NCBI RefSeq assembly: GCF_006540305.1
Contig: NZ_BJOR01000001.1
Span: 7,130,001-7,194,000 of the forward strand
Reading direction: 5' to 3'
Origin: Streptomyces sp. 6-11-2
GTDB taxonomy: Bacteria; Actinomycetota; Actinomycetes; Streptomycetales; Streptomycetaceae
DNA: 64,000 nt
Positions 25,359-33,764 of the stretch are shown one piece after another. A model generated the notes under the pieces. That model saw only the letters and a list, made by a program, of their open reading frames with translations. It did not search any database and was not told the DNA's origin. Positions within the stretch are counted from its first letter, which is position 1. Each line of letters opens with the position of its first letter. Made by a program: the position numbers and the translations under genes.

Positions 25359-25574
25359 ATGGCTGCTCGCGTGATCGTGGAACCGCCCGGAGAGGGGGGC
25401 GGCCGACGGGTGCGTGCCGACGGGACCGTCCTCGGCATGGCGTACAGCCTGCATGACCTGTCGGTCTTCATGGAGAGGGCCGGCCTGGAGGGCCTGGACG
25501 AACTCGACGTGGCGATGACGCCCCTGGTGGAGTGGCACGGCGGCGGGCCCGAAGAGTGGCCAGCGACGGATTGA
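25359..25574 (+). CDS. Small hypothetical protein downstream of DUF6233
   Basis: A 71-residue acidic protein (MAARVIVEPPGEGGGRRVRA, LEGLDELDVAMTPLVEWHGG). It lies 46 bases after the DUF6233 gene on the same strand, and such short proteins commonly accompany DUF6233 in Streptomyces. Function unknown. Confidence 0.55.
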   Translation: MAARVIVEPPGEGGGRRVRADGTVLGMAYSLHDLSVFMERAGLEGLDELDVAMTPLVEWHGGGPEEWPATD

Positions 25575-25940
25575 CGCAGAACCAGGCCGGGGCTGAGACG
25601 GCACAGCCGAGGTCAGAACAGTGCCTCCGGCGGGGGATCGGCCGGCACCGGGATGGAGGGGGCGCCTTTCCCGGCCGCAGGCACATCGTGGCGAGCGTGG
25701 GGAGCTCCCATCCCGTCCACCGTCGACCCAGGCAGAGCCGAGCAGACGCGGCCCAGGGCGTCAAGGTCGTTCGTACAGTGGCGCGCTCCACCTTGACGCC
25801 CCTGAACCACGCCCGCTCCACGGTGTGTGGGTCGACGGCGGACGGGATGGGAGCGAGTGAGTGGTGGGTGCAGGAAGTGGGAAGGCCCATGCCACACTCA
25901 GGAGGCCCGGTTCACGGGCGTACCTGACTCGGGAGTGCGC
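25575..25940. other. Gene-free stretch
   Basis: Open frames here lack ribosome sites and protein-like composition. I see no hairpin or repeat worth naming. Confidence 0.4.
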
Positions 25941-26153
25941 ATGGACCCGCGCTTTAAGAGACTTGGCAACGGCCTGATGACCTGCATCGCCATGGCCTGG
26001 TTCGGCTACCAGGCCCTATATGGCGACGGGCTGCTACGGATCGGTTCCACCGTCATGTTGGTGATATGCGTGATCGGGACTGCAAGCGCGGTCCTCAACG
26101 ACATCCGCCCTCGACCGAAGCGACGCCGATCCCGTGAGCGGGAAGCTGGTTGA
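25941..26153 (+). CDS. Small membrane protein
   Basis: A 70-residue protein with one or two hydrophobic segments (LMTCIAMAWFGYQALYGDGL and IGSTVMLVICVIGTASAV) and a strongly basic C-terminus (RPKRRRSRERE), implying a cytoplasmic tail. Ribosome site GGGAG precedes the ATG by about 6 bases. Function unknown. Confidence 0.55.
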   Translation: MDPRFKRLGNGLMTCIAMAWFGYQALYGDGLLRIGSTVMLVICVIGTASAVLNDIRPRPKRRRSREREAG

Positions 26154-26362
26154 AATGCCCGTGCCGCCACTTGCCAGTGGCCGGGCCGTCTGTGGGCCGT
26201 GCGAGGCGAACCGGCGTTGACAGATGATGACAACTAGTCGCTGGATCTTCGCTGGTCAGAAGGTAGGAGACACGAAAGCGGCGCACGTGGAAGACTTGGC
26301 GCATCACTTCCAGAAGAACTGACGAGGCATGATGCGCAGGTCGGCGAACGTACACACGGGAG

Positions 26363-26809
26363 TTGGGTAGGTTGGCTCGCCGTCGGCTGAGCACTCAGAC
26401 TGGGACCACACCCCGCAAGCCTCGTCGTAGCCAGTCGTTTCAGCAGTTCCTCGCATCGATGGAACCAGCTGATCCGCCCGAACAGTGGATGTCCGTTGTC
26501 GAGACTGGTGTGATCGACGAGCACGCCGGAGCTTGGTGGCAGTTGAAGCGTGGTCCTCTGGACGTTCGAGTGGCTCGGCGATTGGCCGACTCAGCATCGT
26601 TGATGGTCGTTGGGCACGCGGCAAGTGCGAGGTTCCAGGATGTCCCCGTTGACCAGCGCGCCGAGACCTGGACGCGCGCAGAGGAGCGCTACGAAGGTCC
26701 GGGAGGGGCTATCAAAGGCCCGGATTGGCCGATCGAGCCGGTGTATAACGCGTACGAGTTTGAGTCGGACGACGGCCGTTCGATGTTGCTCCTGGATGAG
26801 ACTTGCTAA
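26363..26809 (+). CDS. Hypothetical protein, 148 residues
   Basis: A soluble, Trp-rich protein (SMEPADPPEQWMSVVETGVI, GAWWQLKRGPLDVRVARRLA) with an acidic C-terminal end (FESDDGRSMLLLDETC). Initiation is uncertain: TTG 26363 and TTG 26372 are both possible. It stands alone between small gene-free gaps. Not recognised. Confidence 0.45.
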   Translation: MGRLARRRLSTQTGTTPRKPRRSQSFQQFLASMEPADPPEQWMSVVETGVIDEHAGAWWQLKRGPLDVRVARRLADSASLMVVGHAASARFQDVPVDQRAETWTRAEERYEGPGGAIKGPDWPIEPVYNAYEFESDDGRSMLLLDETC

Positions 26810-27163
26810 ACCTGTACAGCAGCGAGGTACGGCAACCGCTGCGAGCGCAGAGGATCAGCAGTAGCCCTACCTGGCTGTCCGACCAGCGCAACGACGGTCA
26901 GCGACCGTCGCGTCCGTAGTTTGGGGCGAGGAGGCTCTGTGCCCTTCACGTGGCCGATCACACGGGATGCGGCAGGGACTCACGGGGAACGACAGCCACA
27001 CCGACGCCCCGGCCCAGGTCAGAAGCCTCCCAGGTCAGCACCCACCCACGTACGCGATCTTCCAAGCTGGTGCTCCAATAGCAGTGACCGCGGCCCACTT
27101 GATTGAGCCCTGAGGCCCCACCGGTAGTGCACTGTTGGGGTGCGGTAACGGCTCGCCGACTGC
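26810..27163. other. Gene-free stretch
   Basis: No supported gene. A left-pointing frame here has protein-like patches but continues only out of frame with the XRE gene and lacks a start, so it is not called. Confidence 0.35.
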
Positions 27164-27391
27164 TCAGTGCGGGCGGTAACCGAGGAGATCGCCCGGCTGG
27201 CACTCCAGCACCTCGCAGAGGCGACTCAGGGTGCTGAACCGCACGGCCCTTGCCCTGCCGTTCTTGAGGATCGACAGATTCACGTGGGTGACTCCGACCC
27301 GGTTGGCGAGTTCCGTCAAGGTCATCCCCCGCTCCGCGAGCAGCCGGTCGAGATGGACCTCGATCGCGTGCTCCTGCTTTTCCTCGGACAT
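27164..27391 (-). CDS. XRE-family regulator paired with DUF2975 protein
   Basis: A 75-residue helix-turn-helix protein (HLDRLLAERGMTLTELANRV, LCEVLECQPGDLL) of the YozG type. Its ATG shares one base with the stop of the DUF2975 gene, so the two are cotranslated. XRE-DUF2975 pairs are common in Gram-positive bacteria. The regulator is expected to bind the TATCG repeats upstream of the pair. Confidence 0.85.
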   Translation of the reverse strand: MSEEKQEHAIEVHLDRLLAERGMTLTELANRVGVTHVNLSILKNGRARAVRFSTLSRLCEVLECQPGDLLGYRPH

Positions 27392-28035
27392 CAGACTGTC
27401 CCGTCGAGGTCTTCGCGCATGGTGATGCCGACGCGCATGATCCGGGCGAAGGAGAGGACGCCGAGGCCGGCGAGGATCGCCATGAAGGGGACGTCCCACG
27501 ACCACAGTCCGGAGAGAGCGCTGATGTCACTGTTGAGACTCAGGGAGGCGATGAGAGCCTTCTCGACCATGGAGGTGGCAATCGCGGTGAGCACACTGCC
27601 TGCCAGTGTCCACCAGCCCAGCCTGCGCAGCCGCTCTGCGGTCTGTGTGGTGTAGAGGCCGTCGCGCGCTGCACTTCGGATCACCCAGAGGGCAAGCAGG
27701 AGCGCTCCAACGACGAAGATGAAGGGCGCCAGTTGGGTTGCGGTGTTGAGCAGGCTCTGCACCGTACTCGGGGCTTCAGTGCAGTACTCCGGGTGGGCGT
27801 TCACGTTGAACGTGGCTCCCGGTGCCGGTGCGAAGCGCGGGATCGGCTGCTCATCGACGTTGATCACCGTGGCGGCATCCGTGGCACAAATGTACTTCTG
27901 GCCGATGCCGAGAACAGACCCGCCGTCGGCGAACAGCGAGGCGAACAGTCCCATGCCCATCAGCGTCGCGAGCAGCATCAGGACGCTCGTAACCCCCGTC
28001 GATATCGGCTCCAGAGGATTGCGGACCTTCGACAT
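27391..28035 (-). CDS. DUF2975 membrane protein
   Basis: A 214-residue protein with four hydrophobic segments (SVLMLLATLMGMGLFASLFA; APFIFVVGALLLALWVI; LAGSVLTAIATSMVEKAL; VPFMAILAGLGVLSFARIM), the DUF2975 layout, with an extracytoplasmic loop between segments 1 and 2. Its role is unknown; in paired systems it probably controls the XRE partner or senses a membrane signal. ATG 28035 is chosen over a nearby GTG. Confidence 0.82.
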   Translation of the reverse strand: MSKVRNPLEPISTGVTSVLMLLATLMGMGLFASLFADGGSVLGIGQKYICATDAATVINVDEQPIPRFAPAPGATFNVNAHPEYCTEAPSTVQSLLNTATQLAPFIFVVGALLLALWVIRSAARDGLYTTQTAERLRRLGWWTLAGSVLTAIATSMVEKALIASLSLNSDISALSGLWSWDVPFMAILAGLGVLSFARIMRVGITMREDLDGTV

Positions 28036-28050
28036 GACGACACCCACCCC

Positions 28051-28082
28051 TATCGATTATCGATGTTATCGAAAGACGATAC
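28051..28082. promoter_or_regulatory. TATCG-repeat operator upstream of DUF2975-XRE
   Basis: TATCGATTATCGATGTTATC followed by GAAAGACGATA contains four ATCGA-type half sites in both orientations, within 50 bases of the DUF2975 start. The AT-rich patch stands out in this high-GC DNA and is a likely autoregulatory site. Confidence 0.6.
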
Positions 28083-28123
28083 AGAGGTCTGCGTGGACTC
28101 GGCAACCCCGTGGTCACACGCCA

Positions 28124-28294
28124 TTAGCTCTCCGGCGGCTCCCCCTTGTGGTGCGTGCGGTCACCGCTGTGGTGCTGCGCACGTTCGGCGCGTACGAGGT
28201 CGTCGAGCCCGGCGGCGACTTCGCGTTGCCTGCTCTCGCCGGAGTGCCGATAGGTCAGCTCCGCCTTCTTGGAGGAGCGTCGGCTGCGGCGTGA
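28124..28294 (-). pseudogene. Tyrosine integrase C-terminal fragment
   Basis: The frame ending at 28124 reads KKAELTYRHSGESRQREVAA GLDDLVRAERAQ in two adjoining stretches, like the end of Streptomyces tyrosine integrases in which the Tyr nucleophile (YRHS) precedes a REVAAGLDDLVR-type helix. A stop lies just upstream, so nothing else of the gene remains. It lies 139 bases from a tRNA-Arg 3' fragment, the normal spacing of an int gene and its att site. Confidence 0.6.
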
Positions 28295-28432
28295 GGCTCA
28301 TGCCCAGAACGCGGCCGCGAAGCGAGCTGTACAGCAAGGAAGTACAGCAACCACAGCAACCAGCCTCGACCAGTAGTGCCTCCGAGGGCCATGAAGTGGC
28401 CTGTACGACCGACACCGACCGATCCACATAGA

Positions 28433-28477
28433 GCTACGGATCGGGGGGTTGCAGGTCCGAATCCTGCCGGGTGCGCA
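28433..28477 (+). repeat. tRNA-Arg(ACG) 3' fragment, remnant att site
   Basis: CTACGGATCGGGGGGTTGCA followed by GGTCCGAATCCTGCCGGGTG matches the anticodon arm, variable loop and T arm of actinobacterial tRNA-Arg(ACG), as I recall it. The 5' half is absent, so this is not a functional tRNA. Such 3' fragments are created when an integrative element recombines at the tRNA gene. An integrase tail lies alongside. Confidence 0.65.
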
Positions 28478-28481
28478 CAGA

Positions 28482-28513
28482 CCGGAGGCCCTGGAGAGAT
28501 CCGGGGCCTCCGG
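28482..28513. terminator. Hairpin after the tRNA fragment
   Basis: CCGGAGGCCC and GGGCCTCCGG pair around a 12-base loop directly after the tRNA-like fragment, as tRNA terminators do. It was probably carried with the att region. Confidence 0.6.
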
Positions 28514-28608
28514 CGTTTCAGAGGTAAGAGGCTCCCGGCCGAAGTCGCAGCGCCGGCCGCTCTGTAGGGTGCGGCACACACTGGGGCGGGGTAGCTACTG
28601 GGGGAGTC

Positions 28609-29037
28609 ATGAGCGGCATGAAGGCTCATCAGCACATCGATGTGCGACCGTGGCACGTCTTTGCGTTCGGCTCGGCGCTGGGGTTGGCCGCGCTCTACGA
28701 GCGGGTGCAGGGCTTTCGGTCGGGCCGCCAATACGTGCTGTGCCACCAGTCACCAGCTCTGAACCACATCACGCTCGTGGCTCTCGCACTGGTCGCAGGA
28801 GCCTTCCTGATAGCCGTGGTCGGCGCGGGGACAGCGACCGTGAGGAGCAGGCCTTCGCGCTCTCCGTTTCTCATTGCTTGCATGGTGGCCGCCCTAGCCC
28901 TCGTGGTGGCAGCCGACAGGGTGGACGCCGGCGGCGAGCAGTGGGCAGCGAAGATGGCGGCCGAGCCCTTCAGAGGGAACATCTGCGACTACACGCCGCA
29001 GGTCTACTCGGCCACTCCCGGTTGGTTCTCTTGGTGA
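28609..29037 (+). CDS. Membrane protein of unknown function
   Basis: A 142-residue protein with three hydrophobic segments (HVFAFGSALGLAALYE; ITLVALALVAGAFLIAVVGA; FLIACMVAALALVVAADRV) and two Cys (YVLCHQSP, GNICDYT) that could be paired outside. GGGGGAG precedes ATG 28609. Not recognised. Confidence 0.55.
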   Translation: MSGMKAHQHIDVRPWHVFAFGSALGLAALYERVQGFRSGRQYVLCHQSPALNHITLVALALVAGAFLIAVVGAGTATVRSRPSRSPFLIACMVAALALVVAADRVDAGGEQWAAKMAAEPFRGNICDYTPQVYSATPGWFSW

Positions 29038-29197
29038 TCAGCCACAGGCGGTGATGAGAGGGATGGGTCTGTACTCGACGCCTTGGATCATCTGCACGGC
29101 TTGGCACGCGGCGATCGCTGCGCCTCACCATGAGCTCGGCAGACAGCCCGACGCCACCGAGCACCCCCCCCAGGACTCCGATCAGCATGACCGACGG

Positions 29198-30112
29198 CTA
29201 GGCGCTGCGCGGTTTGCGGGCTGGCTTCTTCGCAGCGCTCTTCTCCCCACCCGCCTTCTTGGCCGGCTGCTTCTTCGCGGCCTTCTTCTTCGGCGCCGGC
29301 ATATCGTGCACGTCGGCCTCCCTCTCACCGCGCGCGGCCTTCGCTTTCTCCACGGATGCGTTCAGGGCGGCCATCAGGTCGAGCACCTGCCCCGGCTCGG
29401 CCTCCGGCTCCGGCACCGCGGGCGGCTCCCGGTGCTCGCGCTTGGCCTCGATGATCTGCTCCAGGGCCTCGGTGTACGTATCGCGGAACTCATCGCCGGA
29501 GAGGTCGTCGCGCGCCATCGTCTCCATGAGCGCCAGAGCGCCGTCGATCTCGTCGTCGCTGACCTGGACCGCGGGCGGGGCGACCTCGGCAGAGTCGCGG
29601 ATCTCGTCCGGCCAGCGCATCAGGTGCAGGACCAGGACGTTGTCGCGAACCCGCAGGATGCCGAGGCGCTCCCTCCCATGCCACGCCCACTTCGCAACCG
29701 CCACCCGGGACGAGCGGCCGAGGGCCTCCCGCAGGAGCTTGTACGGCTTGGCCGCGACCTGCCCGTCCGGGGCCAGGTAGTAGCCCTCGCCGATCCGGAT
29801 TGGGTCGATGGATTCCAGTGGGAGGAATGCCTCGATCTCCACGGCCTTAGCGGTGGGGAGCGGCAGGTTGCTGAGTTCGGCGTCGCTGATGGGGATGACC
29901 TGGTCTTTCGACCACTCGTAGCCTTTGCCGATCTCGTCCTGCGTGACCTCGCGGTTCTCCAGCTCGCACACCTTGCGCACGCGCACCCTGCCCATGTCCT
30001 CTAGGTGGTACTGGTGGAAACGGACGCTGTGGTCTTCGGTGGCGGACTGGAGGTGGATCGGCACCGTGACCAGGCCGAAGCTGATCGCACCGCTCCAGAT
30101 GGTTCGGGGCAT
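29198..30112 (-). CDS. ku: Ku-family DNA end-binding protein (NHEJ)
   Basis: A 304-residue bacterial Ku. It opens MPRTIWSGAISFGLVTVPIH, contains the core HQYHLEDMGRVRVRKVC and DPIRIGEGYYLAPDG, and ends with a Lys/Ala-rich tail (APKKKAAKKQPAKKAGGEKS) that binds DNA and helps recruit LigD. Ku threads onto double-strand ends. No ligD is adjacent, so it would have to work with a chromosomal ligase. Being on a mobile island, it may be an accessory copy that helps the element circularise, repair or survive entry as linear DNA. Confidence 0.93.
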   Translation of the reverse strand: MPRTIWSGAISFGLVTVPIHLQSATEDHSVRFHQYHLEDMGRVRVRKVCELENREVTQDEIGKGYEWSKDQVIPISDAELSNLPLPTAKAVEIEAFLPLESIDPIRIGEGYYLAPDGQVAAKPYKLLREALGRSSRVAVAKWAWHGRERLGILRVRDNVLVLHLMRWPDEIRDSAEVAPPAVQVSDDEIDGALALMETMARDDLSGDEFRDTYTEALEQIIEAKREHREPPAVPEPEAEPGQVLDLMAALNASVEKAKAARGEREADVHDMPAPKKKAAKKQPAKKAGGEKSAAKKPARKPRSA

Positions 30113-30545
30113 GGCAGACCTAATCCTCTTCTAAGGGCAGCGTGGAAGAGGCCGGTGTCTTCGACGATTCGAATCAGGACTACGACACGCTGTCGCCACC
30201 AGAGTTGGTAAGTGTTGGCTGTCGATGGCGTCGAGTGGACTCCATGCGGAGATCGCGCCCTTGAGGCCTTATGGCAGACCGAGGAGCACTCGGCGCTACC
30301 GATGGTCAACACCTACGCCTTGATCACTCGTTTGAGTTTGTGGTGCGAGCCCGCCGCACGGTGACTTCTTCATAGACCCGAGTCACCAGAGCTCCCTGCC
30401 AGACCGAGGCCCGTGCGACGAGCTGGTGCCACGAACGGCTGCTGAGGTGGCGGACCAGCCATCGCGCTGAGTCCTGGGATTAGGTCGACGCGTGGCCCGC
30501 ATGTGCTCGTGACCAGGCTAAACCGTGAGCTACAAGGAGGGCATC
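30113..30545 (+). ncRNA. Noncoding left flank of IS110, candidate bridge RNA region
   Basis: IS110-group elements encode a structured bridge RNA in the noncoding end upstream of the transposase; about 180-430 bases are free of convincing genes here. A weak 50-codon frame (30212-30364) occupies part, so 30365-30545 is the best RNA region. I could not fold it or define the element's left end, so this is inferred from family knowledge. Confidence 0.3.
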
Positions 30546-31784
30546 TTGATCTACTGCGGCATCGACTGGGCCGAGCGTACACACGACGTCGCCCTGGTCG
30601 ACGACAGCGGCCAGTTACTGGCCAAGCGGCACATCACCGACGATGCCGCGGGTTACAAGATGCTTCTGGACCTGTTGGTCGAGTACGGCGACAGCCAGGA
30701 GAACCCGATCCCGGTCGCGATCGAAACTTCCCGAGGCCTGCTAGTCGCCGTGCTGCGGACCGGCAAGCGGCAGGTGTTCGCGATCAATCCGATGGCGGCC
30801 GCCCGTTACCGTGACCGGCATTCGGTTTCACGGAAGAAGTCCGACCCCGGCGACGCCCTGGTGCTCGCGAACATCCTCCGGACCGACATGCACGCCCACC
30901 GGCCACTGCCCAACGACAGCGACCTCGGCCGGGCTGTCACCGTCCTCGCCCGTGCTCAGCAGGATGCACTCTGGAACCGCCAGCAGTTGTCCAACCAGCT
31001 CCGTTCGCTGCTGCGTGAGTACTACCCAGCCGCCCTGGCGGCCTTCGAGCCCTGGCGCAACGGCCTGTGTCGGCCGGAGGCCCGGGAGCTTCTGAAGGTG
31101 GCCCCGACGCCGGCTCGGGCGGCGCGGCTGACCCGCACGCAGCTGGAAGCCGCGCTCAAGCGGGCCGGCCGCAAGCGCAGCATCACGGTCGAAGCTGAGC
31201 GACTCCGTGCCGTCTTCCGCGACGACTACGCGCACCAGCCGCCGCTGGTCGAGGACGCACTGGGCAAGCAAATGCTCGCCCTCCTGGTCCAGCTGGAGGC
31301 CGCCTGCACCGCCGCCGACGACCTCGCCGAGGCGGTCGAAGAGGCCTTCCCCCAACACCCGGACGCTGAGATCATCCTCAGCTTCCCCGGCCTCGGCGTC
31401 CAGCTCGGAGCCCGGATGCTCGCCGAGATCGGAGACGACAAGACCCGCTTCACGGACGCCCGCGGTCTGAAGTCATACGCCGGCGCCTCTCCCATCACCA
31501 GGGCCTCCGGCAAGAAGTCAACTGTCACCCGCAGGTGGGTGAAGAACAACCGCCTCAACCACGCCGGCTACCTCTGGGCCTTCGCCTCCCTCACCGCCTC
31601 ACCCGGCGCCAAGGCCCACTACCGCAGGCGCCGAGACGAGCACGGGGACTGGCACGCAGCCGCCCAAAGGAACCTCTTCAATCGCATGCTCGGCCAGCTC
31701 TACCACTGTCTCCAGCACGGCCGCCGCTTCGACGAAGCCGTGGCCTTCCCCGCCCCAGCTTCTGCGGTCGCACGGGTGGCCTGA
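30546..31784 (+). CDS. IS110-family transposase
   Basis: A 412-residue transposase. The RuvC-like N-terminal domain starts CGIDWAERTHDVALVDDSGQ with the first catalytic Asp, then VAIETSRGLL and SDPGDALVLANILR (DEDD set). The C-terminal transposase_20 domain is visible in ILSFPGLGVQLGARMLAEIG, carrying the conserved Ser region. TTG 30546 follows AAGGAGG by 5 bases and gives the family N-terminus. IS110 enzymes make no terminal inverted repeats and use an RNA guide. Confidence 0.9.
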   Translation: MIYCGIDWAERTHDVALVDDSGQLLAKRHITDDAAGYKMLLDLLVEYGDSQENPIPVAIETSRGLLVAVLRTGKRQVFAINPMAAARYRDRHSVSRKKSDPGDALVLANILRTDMHAHRPLPNDSDLGRAVTVLARAQQDALWNRQQLSNQLRSLLREYYPAALAAFEPWRNGLCRPEARELLKVAPTPARAARLTRTQLEAALKRAGRKRSITVEAERLRAVFRDDYAHQPPLVEDALGKQMLALLVQLEAACTAADDLAEAVEEAFPQHPDAEIILSFPGLGVQLGARMLAEIGDDKTRFTDARGLKSYAGASPITRASGKKSTVTRRWVKNNRLNHAGYLWAFASLTASPGAKAHYRRRRDEHGDWHAAAQRNLFNRMLGQLYHCLQHGRRFDEAVAFPAPASAVARVA

Positions 31785-31795
31785 ACGCGGGAATC

Positions 31796-32323
31796 TCACA
31801 GAAGTCCGGCGGCCCGCCGAAGCTTCTTCCGGCTGTCCGGGTTGATCAGGCCCTCTGGCAGCATCGCCACCACACTCGCGTGTTGCGCGAACACGGCCCT
31901 GCACCGCTCGCGCTCGGGATGATCGCTGTCGCTGCCGAACCACAGGGCCATGGCCTCGTTGCCAGAATCGATCGGCTCGGAGTAGTCGGCGACTGTGACC
32001 AGACGATCCAGCAGTCCGGACCGCTCGGGAACCTGCGGGTCGCCTGCGAGACGAAGCAGAAACGGTAGGACCTCCGGCATGGCCGGGTTCATCTCGGCGA
32101 TGCTGAACATGGTGTTGGTGAGCACACGCTGGGCCTCGGCCGCAGCGGCCTGATCGAGAAGGCCGTACAGCAGGACCGGGAGCGCGGCAGGACACCCGGG
32201 AAACTCCGACCAGCGGACCTCTTCACACCCGTGGAGGGCAGGATGCTCACGGCTGGCATCAGCTGCCTGCGGATACTCGTAGAGGAACCGAGCGATCGCC
32301 GCATCCTTGGCGGCCACATCCAT
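31796..32323 (-). CDS. Hypothetical helical-repeat protein
   Basis: A 175-residue protein that looks fully helical with HEAT-like amphipathic pairs (YGLLDQAAAAEAQRVLTNTM, MPEVLPFLLRLAGDPQVPER). It begins MDVAAKDAAIARFLYEYPQA. Many immunity and scaffold proteins in Streptomyces have this form; a toxin partner is not visible. It converges on the IS110 gene, 12 bases away. Confidence 0.55.
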   Translation of the reverse strand: MDVAAKDAAIARFLYEYPQAADASREHPALHGCEEVRWSEFPGCPAALPVLLYGLLDQAAAAEAQRVLTNTMFSIAEMNPAMPEVLPFLLRLAGDPQVPERSGLLDRLVTVADYSEPIDSGNEAMALWFGSDSDHPERERCRAVFAQHASVVAMLPEGLINPDSRKKLRRAAGLL

Positions 32324-32577
32324 CCTGCACACCTGTCTGGTCCCCCGTCCCGTCGCCATGAGCCCCGAGCTCCGCGTCAACCGCACTCTTGCGCGACCGG
32401 AGATACGCACGCAAGCCAAGACAACGAGCCGACAGTGTTCGATTCCCCAGACGCCCACAGCCGCTCGGCTTGACGAGTTAGGCGCCTGAGGTGTCTCCGC
32501 AGCAGACCCCGAGCAGCATCAGCGTACGCCGCGGCGCGGAGCGGGGCGTTGTCAGTGCCACCCGCCATGATGTTGGC

Positions 32578-32754
32578 ATGATGCAGAACTACGCGCTCAC
32601 CTGGACCACCCCCGACGGCAAGCCGCGGGCCTCCGCCGTCGCCTACGACGAGGCCAGCGCCGGGCACCGCAAGACCGATCTCGAGGTCGCCGGCTGCACC
32701 AGCGTGGAAATCGTGCCCGTAAAGCCCGGCCACCTCCCCTATGTCCAGGCCTGA
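32578..32754 (+). CDS. Small hypothetical protein, 58 residues
   Basis: A short protein (MMQNYALTWTTPDGKPRASA, TSVEIVPVKPGHLPYVQ) with a beta-strand pattern, a type seen often in Streptomyces accessory DNA. Two adjacent ATGs are possible starts. Function unknown. Confidence 0.5.
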   Translation: MMQNYALTWTTPDGKPRASAVAYDEASAGHRKTDLEVAGCTSVEIVPVKPGHLPYVQA

Positions 32755-32835
32755 CGGTCGAGCAGCCGGAACCCGCCCCGCGGCACTCCCTCAACCGCTA
32801 CCTTGGCGGCCACCGTGCACACCTCTGGGGGGATC

Positions 32836-33042
32836 GTGAAGTACGTCTGGCTCGCGTTGGCCATCCTTCTCGCCTGTCTCACGCTCGGGGCAGTCAGCAG
32901 CCTCGTGCGGCGTGGCGACCCGTTCGACCTTCTCATGGCCTTCATCCTCGGCGCGGGCACAGTCGCCAGCGGGCGACGCGCGTCAGTGCAGCGCGACCCG
33001 CGACTCGACGACAGCCAGCCGGACCGACCCTGGCATCGGTGA
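32836..33042 (+). CDS. Small membrane protein, 68 residues
   Basis: GTG 32836 follows TGGGGGGATC. The product has a hydrophobic N-terminal helix (YVWLALAILLACLTLGAVSS) and a second weaker one (LLMAFILGAGTVA), then a basic polar tail. A terminator follows 8 bases after the stop. Function unknown. Confidence 0.5.
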   Translation: MKYVWLALAILLACLTLGAVSSLVRRGDPFDLLMAFILGAGTVASGRRASVQRDPRLDDSQPDRPWHR

Positions 33043-33050
33043 CACGACAG

Positions 33051-33082
33051 CGCCCACCTCGACGGGGGATGCGAGGTGGGCG
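33051..33082. terminator. Hairpin terminator
   Basis: CGCCCACCTCG and CGAGGTGGGCG pair over 11 bases around a 10-base loop directly after the small membrane protein gene. Confidence 0.7.
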
Positions 33083-33245
33083 TAGGGCACAGTGTGCCAC
33101 AGGCAGGACCGCCGTGTCCCGCGTAGCGTGTCCGCACCCGAGCCGAGGGAGGGACCATGAACGACGACACCACCTGGGGATAGACCCACGAAAGAACGCC
33201 CCCGCCTCCACGCCCGCAGGCAGAGAAACGGGGGCGCAACGAGTC

Positions 33246-33398
33246 TCACTCAGGCTCGTCGTCCGGCGGCCAGTCCGGCTCCCGGAACAGGCCCTCCCAC
33301 TGCGGCCGCTCCAGAGACGGCCGAGCGGACCTACCAGCAGCAGCCGTCGCCTCCTTCACGGTCCTCGCTGGCCGCGGAGGCCGCTCAACTGCACGCAT
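33246..33398 (-). CDS. Small basic protein, 50 residues, in the phage-like cassette
   Basis: A short frame starting MRAVERPPRPARTVKEATAA and ending acidic (LFREPDWPPDDEPE), with a clear GGGAG ribosome site 5 bases before the ATG. It follows the membrane protein gene at 33426 on the same strand and is probably the last gene of the lysis-region operon. A hairpin at about 33194-33235 (CGCCCCCG/CGGGGGCG) lies just beyond its stop. Confidence 0.5.
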   Translation of the reverse strand: MRAVERPPRPARTVKEATAAAGRSARPSLERPQWEGLFREPDWPPDDEPE

Positions 33399-33425
33399 CC
33401 GAACTCCCTTCACACGGGCAGGCGC

Positions 33426-33764
33426 CTACTCGGCATCCTCCGGCGGTGGCGGCGGAGCGATCGGCCGCTGCGCCCGGCGCACCGTCCGCGTCGCCAACAC
33501 CAGCAGACCGCTGATCACCAGCAACAGGATCACCCGCGCCACACGCAGGAACGGAGCGGCAGGCGAGTGGATCCCCACCAGAGTGATCGTCACCGTGTAC
33601 GCGCCCAGACCGAGGATCGTGGCCACGAAACAGATCAGATACCAGCCCATCGCAGTCGTCCGCCACGGGCGGATCCGTGCGTACGTCACCAGGAAAACAC
33701 CCGCGACGACCACGATCAGCCCCGACGCCCCCGCATTCACGATCATCGACCACGTCAGCGTCAC
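33426..33764 (-). CDS. Phage-type membrane protein (holin-like)
   Basis: A 112-residue protein with three hydrophobic segments (SMIVNAGASGLIVVVAGVFL; WYLICFVATILGLGAYTVTI; VARVILLLVISGLLVLATRT) and a Pro/Glu tail. It overlaps the upstream 76-residue gene by 4 bases and lies in a cassette with a GH25 lysozyme. Small multi-span proteins in that position are often holins, but membrane topology alone does not prove it. Confidence 0.55.
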   Translation of the reverse strand: MTLTWSMIVNAGASGLIVVVAGVFLVTYARIRPWRTTAMGWYLICFVATILGLGAYTVTITLVGIHSPAAPFLRVARVILLLVISGLLVLATRTVRRAQRPIAPPPPPEDAE

